Shown: positions 44,899 to 55,116, numbered from the stretch's first letter. The stretch is 64,000 nucleotides of DNA from JBBQVS01 sp963792705 (GCA_963792705.1 CAWBXD010000011.1:186001-250000); one strand, 5' to 3'. Numbers and translations: made by a program. Notes: generated from the letters alone by a model not told the origin.

Positions 44899-46530
44899 TT
44901 AATTCAATTGATATTCGGGTGATGCCAGCATCAGGTACAATGTGCCGCGAACACTGCTTAAAGGATAACTTTTGTTATTTGCTAATGTGATCGGCACACC
45001 TCGCGTGTTCGCACTCTGCTGCGTAAAGTATGCGATGAATTGTGCTCGACGGTCTTGCTCAATCACACCATCAAGCAAGACAGCACTAAAGAAGTCTACA
45101 AAACGCTCTGGGGAGTCGATATGATTGTCATTGACTATTCCCTGAATATCGACAGCGTTGATGTTTTTGACTTGCGTGTTACGAGTTCCCGATACAAGCG
45201 TGTCGATGGCGTTCATACGCGCCATCCATGTGCCACTATTGAGCCATAGTGCGCTTACTTTGTCCGCAGGCCAACCTGCGACATTCGGGGGATCGAAGAG
45301 TGGCTGGCCCATAACCGTGGTCATATATTCCAATCCCTTGCCGTTGCCTTGTATGTTCAGCGTGCGATACATACCCGCGACAAACTCTGCTGGCGACTTG
45401 ACACGTGCTCTATATGCCTTCTGAGAGGCAAATTGTGGCGAAAGCAGGAGTGTTCGCATAACGGCACCGATATTATGTCCACTTTTGACATATGTATCGA
45501 CAAGCGGTTGCAAATCATCATTGCTTGGATTTTCGTAGACAAAAAAGCTAAACAATTTACGCGATAAGGTCCAAGGCGTGGCAGGATGATTTGCTAAAAT
45601 GTGTATCACATCTTTATAATCAAGATTGCCCGTCTGACCTAAGTATGTTTTGGTCAAACTGCTATGGTCTCGCTCTACATAACGTGATTGCGTTGTAGTT
45701 CCTGTTACATGCCAACCCGTCAATGCAGCGGCTCCTTGATACACATCCTGCTGTGTATAATGACCGATGCCAAGCGTGAATAGCTCCATCAGTTCGCGTG
45801 CAAAGTTTTCGTTTGGTGCATTCTTGTGACTCTTTGTCAAATCAAGGTAGATGAGCATCGCAGGATCGCTGACAATTCCTGTGAGGATATTGTCAAACGT
45901 ATCAAAAGCGTGGTCACGGAAGAACTGGTTTTGTACCATCACACGACCGTAAGCTTTGTTGCCGCCAACCTTGCGGAAGCTACTGGTGAGCACACCATGC
46001 CAGAATAATGTCATCTTCTCTAGCAGAGGACGTTGTGTCCAAGCCATGCGTAAGAGCCACCAGCGTTGCATATTTGTGATAGCAGCACCACTTTGAAGAG
46101 AAAAATCGAGGTTGAGCGACTTGAGCCGATTCTCCATAGTATCGTCCGACACTTGTTGATAGTTAATAAGGTGATCAACGGCATCTGTAAAACTATAGCC
46201 TCGGTAGGTGTTTATATCGTCGGGTGTCGCTCCGAAACCCGCACGTCGTAGTAGGTGTCCTATTTGCATACTACCTGCTATCGGCCCTTGCGGCGAAATC
46301 TTTAGACCTCCATGCTGCCACATCTGCTCCAATACGACACCGCTGCCAACTGCCGCAACTCCTGCCGCCGCTGTTACGCCAAAGAGTTTGCGGCGCGACA
46401 TTTTTTTTTGTGGCTGTGGCACTACTGTAGATGGAATGGGGATTTTTGCACCTACTGGCCCTCTCACCTGTGTCACATCCAAATTGCCTGGTCTAGGCAA
46501 CTTGTCGGTTGGTTGATTATATTGATCCAT
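44899..46530 (-). CDS. DUF1800 family protein, Tat-like export signal
   Basis: 543 residues. A basic MSRRKLFGVTAAAGVAAVGS signal lies near residue 44, after a hydrophilic N-terminus. The DUF1800 body follows: HLLRRAGFGATPDDI, MTLFWHGVLTSSF, ENFARELMELFTLGIGHYTQ, AAALTGWHV, and FVYENPSNDDLQPLVDTYVKSG, then PPNVAGWPADKVS. Usual length. It is first in a two-gene unit with DUF1501. An alternative start at the MSRRK methionine is possible. Confidence 0.88.
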   Translation of the reverse strand: MDQYNQPTDKLPRPGNLDVTQVRGPVGAKIPIPSTVVPQPQKKMSRRKLFGVTAAAGVAAVGSGVVLEQMWQHGGLKISPQGPIAGSMQIGHLLRRAGFGATPDDINTYRGYSFTDAVDHLINYQQVSDDTMENRLKSLNLDFSLQSGAAITNMQRWWLLRMAWTQRPLLEKMTLFWHGVLTSSFRKVGGNKAYGRVMVQNQFFRDHAFDTFDNILTGIVSDPAMLIYLDLTKSHKNAPNENFARELMELFTLGIGHYTQQDVYQGAAALTGWHVTGTTTQSRYVERDHSSLTKTYLGQTGNLDYKDVIHILANHPATPWTLSRKLFSFFVYENPSNDDLQPLVDTYVKSGHNIGAVMRTLLLSPQFASQKAYRARVKSPAEFVAGMYRTLNIQGNGKGLEYMTTVMGQPLFDPPNVAGWPADKVSALWLNSGTWMARMNAIDTLVSGTRNTQVKNINAVDIQGIVNDNHIDSPERFVDFFSAVLLDGVIEQDRRAQFIAYFTQQSANTRGVPITLANNKSYPLSSVRGTLYLMLASPEYQLN

Positions 46531-46885
46531 AAAATGTCGTCTCCGTTATAGCTCTATCTGTTATATTTGGTTATCATCGTGATCTTATGCTGTATTTCTC
46601 TTTACACTCCTTATTCTACTCGCAAAAATTCAAGAAAACCTCAAGAGGAGATACAGGTTTGACCAATGTTTCTACTCATAAGTACCAATTCATCTATTCA
46701 TTTGTACATCTTAATTTTGCTTTAACTTAAATAGGACAATATCAAACAAAGGTACCATACACAACAAGAAAAGATAGGTGCGTAAAATCAGAGATGATAT
46801 AGTTCGTACTAGTGTTGTTGGAGATATTGTATTTCTTTTTGTTTCTTTTTTACGCACCAAATATCACGAGGAGCATTTTTAACCT
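46531..46885. other. AT-rich divergent intergenic region
   Basis: 355 bp between the divergent DUF1800 and glycosidase genes. It is clearly AT-rich and must hold both promoters, but no -35/-10 pair with 16-18 bp spacing stands out. The only firm signal is GAGGAGC at 46869, the glycosidase ribosome site. Confidence 0.4.
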
Positions 46886-48484
46886 ATGAGGCAAACGATA
46901 AAAGAGTACCGTATTCCCATCATCATTGTAAGTGTTGTTTTGTTAGTCGCATTGATAAGTACAAGTTTGTGGATTGTTCTTGAACATAATTCAGGAAATA
47001 AACAGACGACTAGGGGTAATGAAGCAACGAAGATAAGTATCAAAACTGTAGTTCCACAGGCAACACAGGGAAGTGTTGACTCTGTATCGCCGCTCCTCTT
47101 TGGAACCAATCTGGCACTTTTTGATAGCCAGGATCAGGTAATTAATTCCACAGCAACACAAGGGTTACTGCAACAGATACACACACAAATTGTTCGTATG
47201 CCAGTTCGTAAAACTCTGTCTAATGATGTAGAGATACAAGCAGCACAAGGTATTAAGCGTATTGGAGCAATACCACTTGTTGTATTGCATGGAGCAGCAA
47301 CGCCAACCGTACTTGCTGACGATAGCCTTATTATTAACGATATGAATGCTGTCTTTGGCAAAAGTATTGTGTATTATGAATTTGGCAATGAAGAGGACCT
47401 TGCTCATATCGACGCCACAACCTATACGAACGAGTGGAATAGGACCGTACCACAACTCAGGCAACTGGCTATAAATGGGCGTTTCATTGGTCCTGTGAAC
47501 TACCAGTATAATCACTCGTACCTCGCAACATTTTTGCAGAATGCACAACCTCGTCCTGCCGCAATCAGTTGGCATGAGTATACGTGTAGCAAGAATAGGC
47601 AAGCCGACGAATGTATTGCAAACATTGATAAATGGACAATGCATATCGCTGACGCACGAAACGTCATACAGAGTACTATTGGGACTCTGCTTCCCATCAT
47701 GATTACAGAATGGAATTATGCGGCAGACCTGTCGTCCGAAGGGGGACAAGTACCTGCAGATGGTAAACACGAGAATCCAGCGTTTATGGCAACATGGACG
47801 ACGAAAGCACTACAAACGCTCGCGGCGAATCGCGTCTTTGCCTCCATGCAGTACTCCTGTACAAACACCGCTATTTCTCTTGTCGATGACAATAACACAA
47901 TTACAGCGCAAGGTACTGTATTCAAGAATACATATCAGCAGATGATTATACAAAAGCAGCAACCAGCGGCGGTCTCGACAGCCGTGTCAGGCCAACAAAA
48001 CGGAACTCCTGTAACGACATCGGGGAATAGCACCTCCACCTTCTCATTTGAAGACGGTACAACCGATGGTTGGAATGGGCATGGAAAAAGTATCGCCAAT
48101 GTCCAAAACAGTACGATGAATGCTCAAGACGGCAAACACTCACTTCAAATCACGCTAAACGCAAGCAACTCCAACGATTTCTCGTATGTTGCGGTAGGGA
48201 CTGCTAATGCAGCAGCTTACCCGCATCCGGGACAAACAATCACCACCTATATCTATGTCGCGAGCACGTCAATACAGTTACAGGCAAAACTATTCATCAC
48301 GGAGCACGATAACACGTGGCATACCAGCGACTTTGTTTCGCTTACACCCAACACATGGAATCGCCTAACCTACACCGCGCCAGATAATTTTACTGAACAA
48401 CCACAACAATTTGGAGTACAATTTAATAACACCATGAATAATGGCGGTACTAATGTGTATATTGACGGAGTGAGTTGGAGTTAG
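46886..48484 (+). CDS. Membrane-anchored or secreted glycoside hydrolase with C-terminal carbohydrate-binding domain
   Basis: 532 residues. A hydrophobic N-terminal segment (IPIIIVSVVLLVALISTSLW) acts as anchor or signal. The central TIM-barrel resembles clan A families (GH79/GH39-like), with an acid/base Glu in YEFGNEEDL near 168 and a candidate nucleophile in IMITEWNYA near 274. From about residue 385 a beta-sandwich (FSFEDGTTDGWNGHGKSI ... GTNVYIDGVSWS) resembles CBM4/CBM30-type modules. Substrate unknown; plant or microbial polysaccharide is plausible. Upstream GAGGAGC supports the start. Confidence 0.75.
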   Translation: MRQTIKEYRIPIIIVSVVLLVALISTSLWIVLEHNSGNKQTTRGNEATKISIKTVVPQATQGSVDSVSPLLFGTNLALFDSQDQVINSTATQGLLQQIHTQIVRMPVRKTLSNDVEIQAAQGIKRIGAIPLVVLHGAATPTVLADDSLIINDMNAVFGKSIVYYEFGNEEDLAHIDATTYTNEWNRTVPQLRQLAINGRFIGPVNYQYNHSYLATFLQNAQPRPAAISWHEYTCSKNRQADECIANIDKWTMHIADARNVIQSTIGTLLPIMITEWNYAADLSSEGGQVPADGKHENPAFMATWTTKALQTLAANRVFASMQYSCTNTAISLVDDNNTITAQGTVFKNTYQQMIIQKQQPAAVSTAVSGQQNGTPVTTSGNSTSTFSFEDGTTDGWNGHGKSIANVQNSTMNAQDGKHSLQITLNASNSNDFSYVAVGTANAAAYPHPGQTITTYIYVASTSIQLQAKLFITEHDNTWHTSDFVSLTPNTWNRLTYTAPDNFTEQPQQFGVQFNNTMNNGGTNVYIDGVSWS

Positions 48485-48522
48485 AAAACATATCCGTATT
48501 GTTCGTGGAGACCCTTGCGATC

Positions 48523-48728
48523 CTTTCAACAATAGCATTTGGAAGAAACGAAGGGATGCTCGTAGGCATTTCGTCGCTCCTCCCCACAAACCTACTGTTG
48601 AAAGTGAGGAGGGGCATATGTTCTCACACAGAATCGTTGCCGACATGTTGCCCCTCCTCGCCCCGGACGCGATACATCGGTCCCTACAGGCATTTCGTTG
48701 TACCTCCCCAAAACCCTACTGTTGAAAG
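48523..48728. mobile_element. Composite MITE-like element
   Basis: Two units lie end to end. 48523-48604 is bounded by CTTTCAACAATAG and CTACTGTTGAAAG. The second runs to CTACTGTTGAAAG at 48716-48728 and contains GTTCTCACACAGAATCGTTG, CCGACATGTTGCCCC and the half palindrome 48665-48687. It is the third locus of the same family as 24.7 and 38.5 kb and has no coding capacity. Confidence 0.7.
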
Positions 48729-48755
48729 CCCTTGTGGTCTCCCTGTTATTCATAA

Positions 48756-51700
48756 TTACCCCGTATAACCTACAACGTCACTTCCACCAGGGGAGGTGTT
48801 ATGGTAGTTAAAGTAGATTGGACGCTCGGCTACAACCGTTCCAGTCATAGCCTGCACTGAAAGCGAAACCTCATATCCTGCACCTGGATTCCCTTGTGCA
48901 ATAGGGACAACGAGACTGTTGATACTGATTGTGACACGCGTCTGCGGTCCTATGCTGACGATTTTTTGTGCTGAAATGCTATTGGCAAGATAGAGTGTTA
49001 CAGCAACATCTTCCGGTGTAGCATTTGGATTTTGCAGCGTAAGAAACTCATTAAAGCCGTTTGTAGTATACCCTTCGGCAAAACTATAATTTATCTTTGC
49101 TGGCCCCGGCTCTCCAATCACGTCAGTACCTCCCGGTATAGTACCACTAAAGCGGAAGTATTCAGTACGTTGCGCGACAATGGGCGAATCCGACGTGACC
49201 TCTGCTGAAAGTTCCGCAGTATTCTGGGCAAAAGCACTTGATACAGCATTTATATCGACAAATTTTTGCGATTGAGGCGGGACTTGCACCGTCACAGGAT
49301 TCACGGCACCATTGCTGTATTCAAGCTTAATCGTCACGTTCGCTGTAACAGCAGGGTCGAAGTTGGCTAACACCATGTATTCATGAAAGTTCGCACCCGT
49401 GTAGCCTTCCGCAAATAACCAATCGTTGCCAGGCGCGGCCGCTCCAATGAGGGATGAAGCACCTGTTATTGAACCACTGATGTTAGAACGCGCGGTGCTA
49501 AAGTAGGTTGGTCGCTCGACCATCACAGGTTGATCAGAATGGACGTGTACGGCGGCACGCAAACTTCCTGTTGGCGAGGTTGTACCACGCTGGCCCGGTG
49601 GCACAATCAATGTTGTGGTACCAACCTGCTTCCCACCTGAAAGATAGCTGACAGTGATATTCGCGCTTTTTCCACCAGGGGGATTGAGGATAGTGATAAA
49701 GCTATAGTAACTGCGTAGTGACTCGACATCGGCAAAGTAAAAATCCTGTCCTAGTTGCGTGGCACCCATCACATCGGTTCCGCTATTGATGCCATGCCAG
49801 GAGAAGTACATTGGACGTTCCGCGACAATCCCAACATTATTTATTGAGGTTACAATCATGGAAAGCGAATGACTTGGGCCAGCATAGGGATAACCAAGAT
49901 CGTCATTGACGCTTACCGTTGCTCGACTTTGTGGTGGTACGGTGTGTGTAATCTTTGGCCCCGTACCTGTTTCTAATAAATACTGAACCTGCACTTGAGC
50001 AGTCTGTATAGGATCAGGATTTTCTAGTGTCAGAAATTCCTGAAAGTTCCCACCGACACGCCCCTCAGCAAAATACCACGTTGTATTTGTCGAAGTTGAG
50101 CGAGGCAACGAACCTTTACTCAAGGTAATCAGATTTTGTGTAAGATTGTAGGCGTCAAACGAGCCTAGACCCGTCGCCATATCATACATCGAAGCATCTG
50201 GGTAGGTCCCACTATTGCCCACATAGTCGTTATTGTTAAGTACGTTTGGTCCTGTCTGCGGCACAATATCGTGAAACGCAGTAGCATATGACGTGCCAGG
50301 TGCCCCATAATTGATACTGTACAAGCTAGGGTTGAGGAACCCCATAAGATATCCATTCGCTTTTATTGATGCCTCGTTCGCAAGCGTAATCATTGCCGCC
50401 CATACAGGGGCCGCTGCGGATGTGCCACCAATCGGATGCCATCCCTTGCCACTAGCACACCCACCCGCACTACAGTAGATATCATAGCCAGTTTGTGGAT
50501 CGGCATTTACTGCGACATCTGGCACTTCACGCTTGCCCGATGAGTAGAAATTTGCAACTCCTGGCCCCTGTTGCCAGCGTGGTATAGACCAAGTGCTGCT
50601 CAGTCCACCACCGCTTGCCCCATTGCCATTAGGACCGATATTTCGATCATTCCATACGCGTTCGGATTTATAGGTATTATCGAAGTTGATGTTGAGCGTT
50701 GTGCCACCGACTCCTGTTACAAACGGTTGTGAGGCAGGATCATCCGCAGATGGTGCTGTTCCTGTGTGCTTTGTTGGGTCATAACAACCGTTCGCGCCAT
50801 AATCACCGCTTGCCGCAAGTATTGTTTGCCCCTGCGCGGCAGCCGCTTGAAAAAACTGGCTCTCAATCTGTATCTCCTTCGCAATGGCAGGGCTTGGGTT
50901 TTGCTCACAGAAAACCCAACTGGTGCTTACGACAGGAGTATCGTCACTGATGATACGCGCCCATGCATCGTTATAAGCAGTAAGCGAATTAATCGACGCT
51001 TCATAAACGCGTAATGAGGCTAGATGCGGTGCCAAACCTAATACCATCTCCATATCTAGCTCAACTTCAGATGCGGCTGGTCCCGCCGCACCGTTATACC
51101 CATCTATCGGGATTGTAGTAATTCCTGTATTTTTGCCACCAAAGCACGAGGTATAGGTTGCGATATCGCTCGCCGAGAAACCGTCGAGTTCAAGCAAGCC
51201 AACTGTTTGCCCCTCGCCTAGATTACCTGCGTTATAGAGTGGCGTGAAATCATAGGCAGTGGCAATCTGTGCGGGCGTGTACGACGTTCCATAGGCCGAC
51301 GATCCTGGTTGTGGACAAAATGGGGCTACGCTGCTACTGCTATTCGCGGCCTGTGGAGTTTGAGGTGGGTTTCCCAGCTTTATGGTTGCCGTTCCTGGCT
51401 TCAAAGGGCTACGTGTATATTGAATGCTTGAATCCAAGCCGGTCACGGAAGAAATAAGTGACGCGATATTCGCGGGAAGTGAAGGTGGAGTATCGTTGCT
51501 ATAAAATACATGTCCATCGGCCGCCTGATACGTGTTGAGTTGTACTTGAAAGGTCTTTTCGGCTTGTGCGACGGTGCCGCGCACATCAATCATCATGTGA
51601 TGGCTATACGTCTTTAGAATGGTGAAGCCTTGTGTACGTAGAAAGTTGACGACAAGTGTCTCGCTTGTAGGAAGAGGTCCGTAGAGTGTGGAGAATGAAC

Positions 51701-52007
51701 TGGCACTGAGATAATGATGATAAAGCGATGATTGCGGCTGCGTCACTTGTTGTAGGTACGCGGTAAGGTCTGCTTGATTGCGTAAACCAAGGCCAACAGC
51801 AAGTGTAATTTGCTGTCCGCCCGCTATCTGTGCGACTCGGTGACTCTTGCTTAACGCTGTATTAGTGTATCCAGACAGTGCCACACGGCCGCTAACGCTA
51901 GGGGCGGCATGTGTAGTTGGAAATGCATACATACGCAACAGAACGGTTATCAGGATACCAGCCAAAAGAGGAACTACAATAACAGGATAGAGTGAACGCA
52001 ACTTCAT
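48756..52007 (-). CDS. Sedolisin (S53) protease with FAEG C-terminal repeats
   Basis: 1083 residues. A signal peptide (VIVVPLLAGILITVLLRM) leads into a pro-kumamolisin activation domain (about 40-190: RNQADLTAYLQQVTQPQSSL, FLRTQGF). The S53 domain carries the catalytic Glu and Asp in SEVELDMEMVLG (about 315) and the Ser in GGTSAAAPVW (about 525); the oxyanion Asp region DDTPVVSTSW is also present. From about 630 four repeats follow (TWYFAEGRVGGNFQEFL, FYFADVESLRSYY, DWLFAEGYTGANFHEYM, YSFAEGYTTNGFNEFL), the same module as in the propeller at 5.5 kb. An acid-active secreted endopeptidase is expected. GAGAACTTGT before ATG 52007 is a weak ribosome site. Confidence 0.9.
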   Translation of the reverse strand: MKLRSLYPVIVVPLLAGILITVLLRMYAFPTTHAAPSVSGRVALSGYTNTALSKSHRVAQIAGGQQITLAVGLGLRNQADLTAYLQQVTQPQSSLYHHYLSASSFSTLYGPLPTSETLVVNFLRTQGFTILKTYSHHMMIDVRGTVAQAEKTFQVQLNTYQAADGHVFYSNDTPPSLPANIASLISSVTGLDSSIQYTRSPLKPGTATIKLGNPPQTPQAANSSSSVAPFCPQPGSSAYGTSYTPAQIATAYDFTPLYNAGNLGEGQTVGLLELDGFSASDIATYTSCFGGKNTGITTIPIDGYNGAAGPAASEVELDMEMVLGLAPHLASLRVYEASINSLTAYNDAWARIISDDTPVVSTSWVFCEQNPSPAIAKEIQIESQFFQAAAAQGQTILAASGDYGANGCYDPTKHTGTAPSADDPASQPFVTGVGGTTLNINFDNTYKSERVWNDRNIGPNGNGASGGGLSSTWSIPRWQQGPGVANFYSSGKREVPDVAVNADPQTGYDIYCSAGGCASGKGWHPIGGTSAAAPVWAAMITLANEASIKANGYLMGFLNPSLYSINYGAPGTSYATAFHDIVPQTGPNVLNNNDYVGNSGTYPDASMYDMATGLGSFDAYNLTQNLITLSKGSLPRSTSTNTTWYFAEGRVGGNFQEFLTLENPDPIQTAQVQVQYLLETGTGPKITHTVPPQSRATVSVNDDLGYPYAGPSHSLSMIVTSINNVGIVAERPMYFSWHGINSGTDVMGATQLGQDFYFADVESLRSYYSFITILNPPGGKSANITVSYLSGGKQVGTTTLIVPPGQRGTTSPTGSLRAAVHVHSDQPVMVERPTYFSTARSNISGSITGASSLIGAAAPGNDWLFAEGYTGANFHEYMVLANFDPAVTANVTIKLEYSNGAVNPVTVQVPPQSQKFVDINAVSSAFAQNTAELSAEVTSDSPIVAQRTEYFRFSGTIPGGTDVIGEPGPAKINYSFAEGYTTNGFNEFLTLQNPNATPEDVAVTLYLANSISAQKIVSIGPQTRVTISINSLVVPIAQGNPGAGYEVSLSVQAMTGTVVAERPIYFNYHNTSPGGSDVVGYTG

Positions 52008-52146
52008 ACAAGTTCTCCCACAACATACACAAATATATACAGAAATTCTGCTTATAACTATTTCTCTTTTGTCTGAACGTCATCTGGCAGAGTTTCCGTG
52101 TATATTTGAGGAAAGGGAGAATAGATTGGTACTTTTAGATATACGC

Positions 52147-52557
52147 TTATGCTGTAGCTAAATCACGTACAATATCCAGCAGATCACGTACATGAAATGG
52201 CTTTACGACGACTTGTGCAACCCCCAATGTTTGTGCATCGGGGACACCAGCTTTCGCGGTAATGATGACAATCGAGGGGAGAGGGTATACAGGTTCCCAC
52301 TGTTTGTGTAAGCGATCTAAAAACATCTCGCCATCCATACCTGGCATAGCAAGGTCAAGCAAAATGACTGCGGGATACTGTCCCTCACGAGCAGCATTAT
52401 ACATCCAGTCTAATGCCTCCTGACCCTCGGCAGCCTCGGCAGGTTTGTAGCCATCTAGCTCCAAGGCCCAGGATACCATGTCACGAATGGCAGGGTTATC
52501 GTCTATTACAAGAACAACTGGTTGACGCCGATGTAGAGTTTGCCGTGTTTGACTCAT
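52147..52557 (-). CDS. Single-domain response regulator
   Basis: 136 residues from ATG 52557 (AGAGGAAT upstream); the longer frame overlaps lipA and is not supported. Receiver features: VVLVIDDNPAIRD, phospho-acceptor Asp in VILLDLAMPGMDG, IVIITAKAG with the switch Thr, and VVVKPFHVRDLL with the conserved Lys. No output domain. It is similar in type to the protein at 8.3 kb. It follows the dehydrogenase/lipA operon by 94 bp. Confidence 0.85.
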   Translation of the reverse strand: MSQTRQTLHRRQPVVLVIDDNPAIRDMVSWALELDGYKPAEAAEGQEALDWMYNAAREGQYPAVILLDLAMPGMDGEMFLDRLHKQWEPVYPLPSIVIITAKAGVPDAQTLGVAQVVVKPFHVRDLLDIVRDLATA

Positions 52558-52651
52558 GTATTCCTCTATATATTTTGTATAAAGCGTTGTTGAGCCATTA
52601 TAACAAACTCCATTCATGGTTTCAAGAGCATCAACCATATATTTACCTGTG

Positions 52652-53560
52652 CTATAAGCGTTCGGTGGAATTTGTGCTTGTCTGCATGCCCTCCACAGCG
52701 TCGTCAGCCTGCTCGTGCGCGTGATATGAGCTACGGACAAAAGGACCCGACTCTACATGGCGAAAGCCCATCTTTTTGCCTTCGACCTTGAGTGCCGCGA
52801 ACTCTTCCAGCGATACATACCGTTGAATTGGCAGATGATCGAAGGATGGACGCAAGTATTGTCCAATAGTGAGAATATCGACATCATGCTCACGCATATC
52901 GTGCATCACTTCGAGCAGTTCATCCCAGGTTTCTCCCAATCCAAGCATGAAGCCAGATTTGGTGGGAGCAGATGGATTCATCTCTTTGGCCCACTTGAGC
53001 ACCTGTAACGAACGCTTGTAGATTGCCTGTGGACGTACTTGTTTATAGAGCCTCGGCACCGTTTCGACATTGTGGTTATAAACGTTAGGTTTCGCGTCGA
53101 TGACAACACGCAAAGCTTCGTAGACGCCCTTGAAATCGGGGGTCAGCACTTCCACTTTACACTCTGGATTCAAGCGACGTATCCAGCGAATGGTTGAAGC
53201 AAATACTGCGGCACCACCGTCTTTTAACTCATCGCGGTTCACTGATGTCACAACTGCATGACGCAACCCCATTGTCTGTGCGGCTTCCGCGACCCTTTTT
53301 GGCTCTTCCCAATCCAGGCCCATTGGACGACCTGTTGCCACCGCGCAAAAGCCACAACTGCGCGTACACACACTGCCTAATATCATAAATGTCGCAGTCT
53401 TATTGCTCCAACATTCACCAATATTTGGGCAGCGTGCCTCCTCACAGACGGTATGCAGCGATTGACTACGCATCAACTGCTTCAGTTCACGATAGTTCTC
53501 CCCTTTAGGAGCGTGGACTTTAAGCCATTCTGGACGGCGTTCTGGAATCATAGTCGCCAT
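52652..53560 (-). CDS. lipA: Lipoyl synthase
   Basis: 302 residues, radical SAM enzyme that inserts two sulfurs into octanoyl groups on E2 or H-protein to form lipoate. The auxiliary cluster motif CEEARCPNIGEC and the radical-SAM CTRSCGFC (near residue 67) are both complete; AVVTSVNRDELKDGGA and SGFMLGLGETWDE follow, with the C-terminal GPFVRSSYHA present (its Ser ligates the auxiliary cluster). ATG 53560 has AAGGAAAA upstream. It is the last gene of the 2-oxoacid dehydrogenase operon, 22 bp after E2, matching its role in activating the E2 lipoyl domain. Confidence 0.96.
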   Translation of the reverse strand: MATMIPERRPEWLKVHAPKGENYRELKQLMRSQSLHTVCEEARCPNIGECWSNKTATFMILGSVCTRSCGFCAVATGRPMGLDWEEPKRVAEAAQTMGLRHAVVTSVNRDELKDGGAAVFASTIRWIRRLNPECKVEVLTPDFKGVYEALRVVIDAKPNVYNHNVETVPRLYKQVRPQAIYKRSLQVLKWAKEMNPSAPTKSGFMLGLGETWDELLEVMHDMREHDVDILTIGQYLRPSFDHLPIQRYVSLEEFAALKVEGKKMGFRHVESGPFVRSSYHAHEQADDAVEGMQTSTNSTERL

Positions 53561-53582
53561 AGTTTGTTTTTCCTTGTGTTAG

Positions 53583-55025
53583 TTAGTATACGTCGATTTC
53601 GCGTCCATAGCCCTGCAATTTGCTACGAACCGCTTGTAAAAAGCCTCCTGCTCCGGCTCCATCAAGAATACGATGATCGAACGAGAGACAGAGGAACATC
53701 ATTGACCGCACAGCAATGGCATCATCTTCTACCACAACTGCACGTTTCACCACCGCGTCCATACTAAGAATACCAGCATGAGGTTGGTTAATAATTGGTA
53801 CTGATAGAATTGTACCAAAAACGCCGGGGTTGTTGACCACAAAGGTACTGCCTTGCATATCTTGCAACGTCAGTTTGTTGTTGCGAGCACGCTGCGCGAT
53901 AGCATTGACCTGTTTTGCTAGACCTGCTAGAGTTAACTGGTCAGCATCATAAAGTGTTGGCACGACCAGGCCAGCATCGGTTGCCACCGCGATACCAAGA
54001 TTGATACGTTTCTTGATGATAATTTTGTTGTCTTCAGTCCAGCTTGAGTTGATGGTTGGGAATTTGCGAATGCCTTCACAGACGGCTTTCATGACGAATG
54101 GCACATAGCTTATGCCATAGCCCTCGCGTTGCTTGAACGCGTCTTTGTTTTTTGCCAGCCATCTCGCGATGTTCGTCATATCAACCTCAACCATTGTAGT
54201 CGCGTGAGGCGATGTGCGTTTGCTGCGTACCATGTGTTCAGCAATGGCAAGGCGCATACGGCTCGGCGTCACCATCTCGTCTTCACCACTCATGTTTGTG
54301 GGTCGCTCAACTGGAGCTGACTCATATGGAAGAGGAGTGTCTTTCGACTCTTGTACAGATCGCGTCTGTGAAGCCGAACGGACTTCTATATGCTGTGATT
54401 GCGAAGGTATTGCGTGCCCTACTTGTACTGGCTGGACGGGTGGTTGTGTGGTTAAGGGACGTGACACCGTTGTTGCAGATTGTCCTACTTGCTGCCGTTG
54501 TGCGACATAGCCTAGAATATCTTCTTTACGTACACGCCCATTCGCTCCCGTACCCTGAATCGTGTTGAGGTTTACGTTATGCTCACGCGCTAAACGACGT
54601 GCAAGAGGAGAGATACGCTGTCGCTCGTCATCTTGCTCCGTAATGCTATATGCATGTTCAGCACTGCCATCAAGTGTACCTACTGGTACTTCAGTCATAA
54701 CAGGCGTTGTAACCTGTTGCATATTTTTCACAGGAGCGGCATCCGGCCCTGGTGCCACTTGAGTTGATGACTCAACTTGCACATCCGCACTCTCTTCGAT
54801 TAACGCGATTTGTGTTCCCACCGCCACAGTCTCATCGACATTGACGAGAATTGTTGTCAGACGACCTGCGACTGGCGAGGGAAGTTCGGCATTGATTTTG
54901 TCGGTGATGACCTCGACGAGTGATTCATCTTTCTCGACGTAATCGCCCACCTGTTTCATCCAGGCTCCTATAGTTCCCTCGGCGACTGACTCGCCAAGTC
55001 GCGGCATCGTTACTGGTGTCGGCAT
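53583..55025 (-). CDS. 2-oxoacid dehydrogenase E2 (dihydrolipoyl acyltransferase)
   Basis: 480 residues. One lipoyl domain with the attachment Lys in ITDKINAEL near 42; a long Pro/Val/Gln-rich linker; an E3-binding domain near 140 (RISPLARRLAREHNVNL, GTGANGRVRKEDIL); a second linker; and the catalytic domain ending with LSFDHRILDGAGAGGF (His and Asp of HxxxDG). The TDKINAE lipoyl segment is typical of branched-chain or generic 2-oxoacid complexes as well as pyruvate. AAGGAG precedes the ATG. The operon is E1alpha-E1beta-E2-lipA; the E3 gene is not in the window. Confidence 0.92.
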   Translation of the reverse strand: MPTPVTMPRLGESVAEGTIGAWMKQVGDYVEKDESLVEVITDKINAELPSPVAGRLTTILVNVDETVAVGTQIALIEESADVQVESSTQVAPGPDAAPVKNMQQVTTPVMTEVPVGTLDGSAEHAYSITEQDDERQRISPLARRLAREHNVNLNTIQGTGANGRVRKEDILGYVAQRQQVGQSATTVSRPLTTQPPVQPVQVGHAIPSQSQHIEVRSASQTRSVQESKDTPLPYESAPVERPTNMSGEDEMVTPSRMRLAIAEHMVRSKRTSPHATTMVEVDMTNIARWLAKNKDAFKQREGYGISYVPFVMKAVCEGIRKFPTINSSWTEDNKIIIKKRINLGIAVATDAGLVVPTLYDADQLTLAGLAKQVNAIAQRARNNKLTLQDMQGSTFVVNNPGVFGTILSVPIINQPHAGILSMDAVVKRAVVVEDDAIAVRSMMFLCLSFDHRILDGAGAGGFLQAVRSKLQGYGREIDVY

Positions 55026-55116
55026 ACGAAAAACTCCTTCGTTTATCTTGTGTGATCTTGGCTAAAACAATCGTGATGTGTAGCGCGTTGGTTTGCAAAG
55101 GTTCATGAGAACAGCT

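Noticed and set aside
52558..52740. N-terminal extension of the second response regulator
   Set aside because: It overlaps the lipA C-terminus and has no domain; AGAGGAAT before ATG 52557 supports the shorter form.
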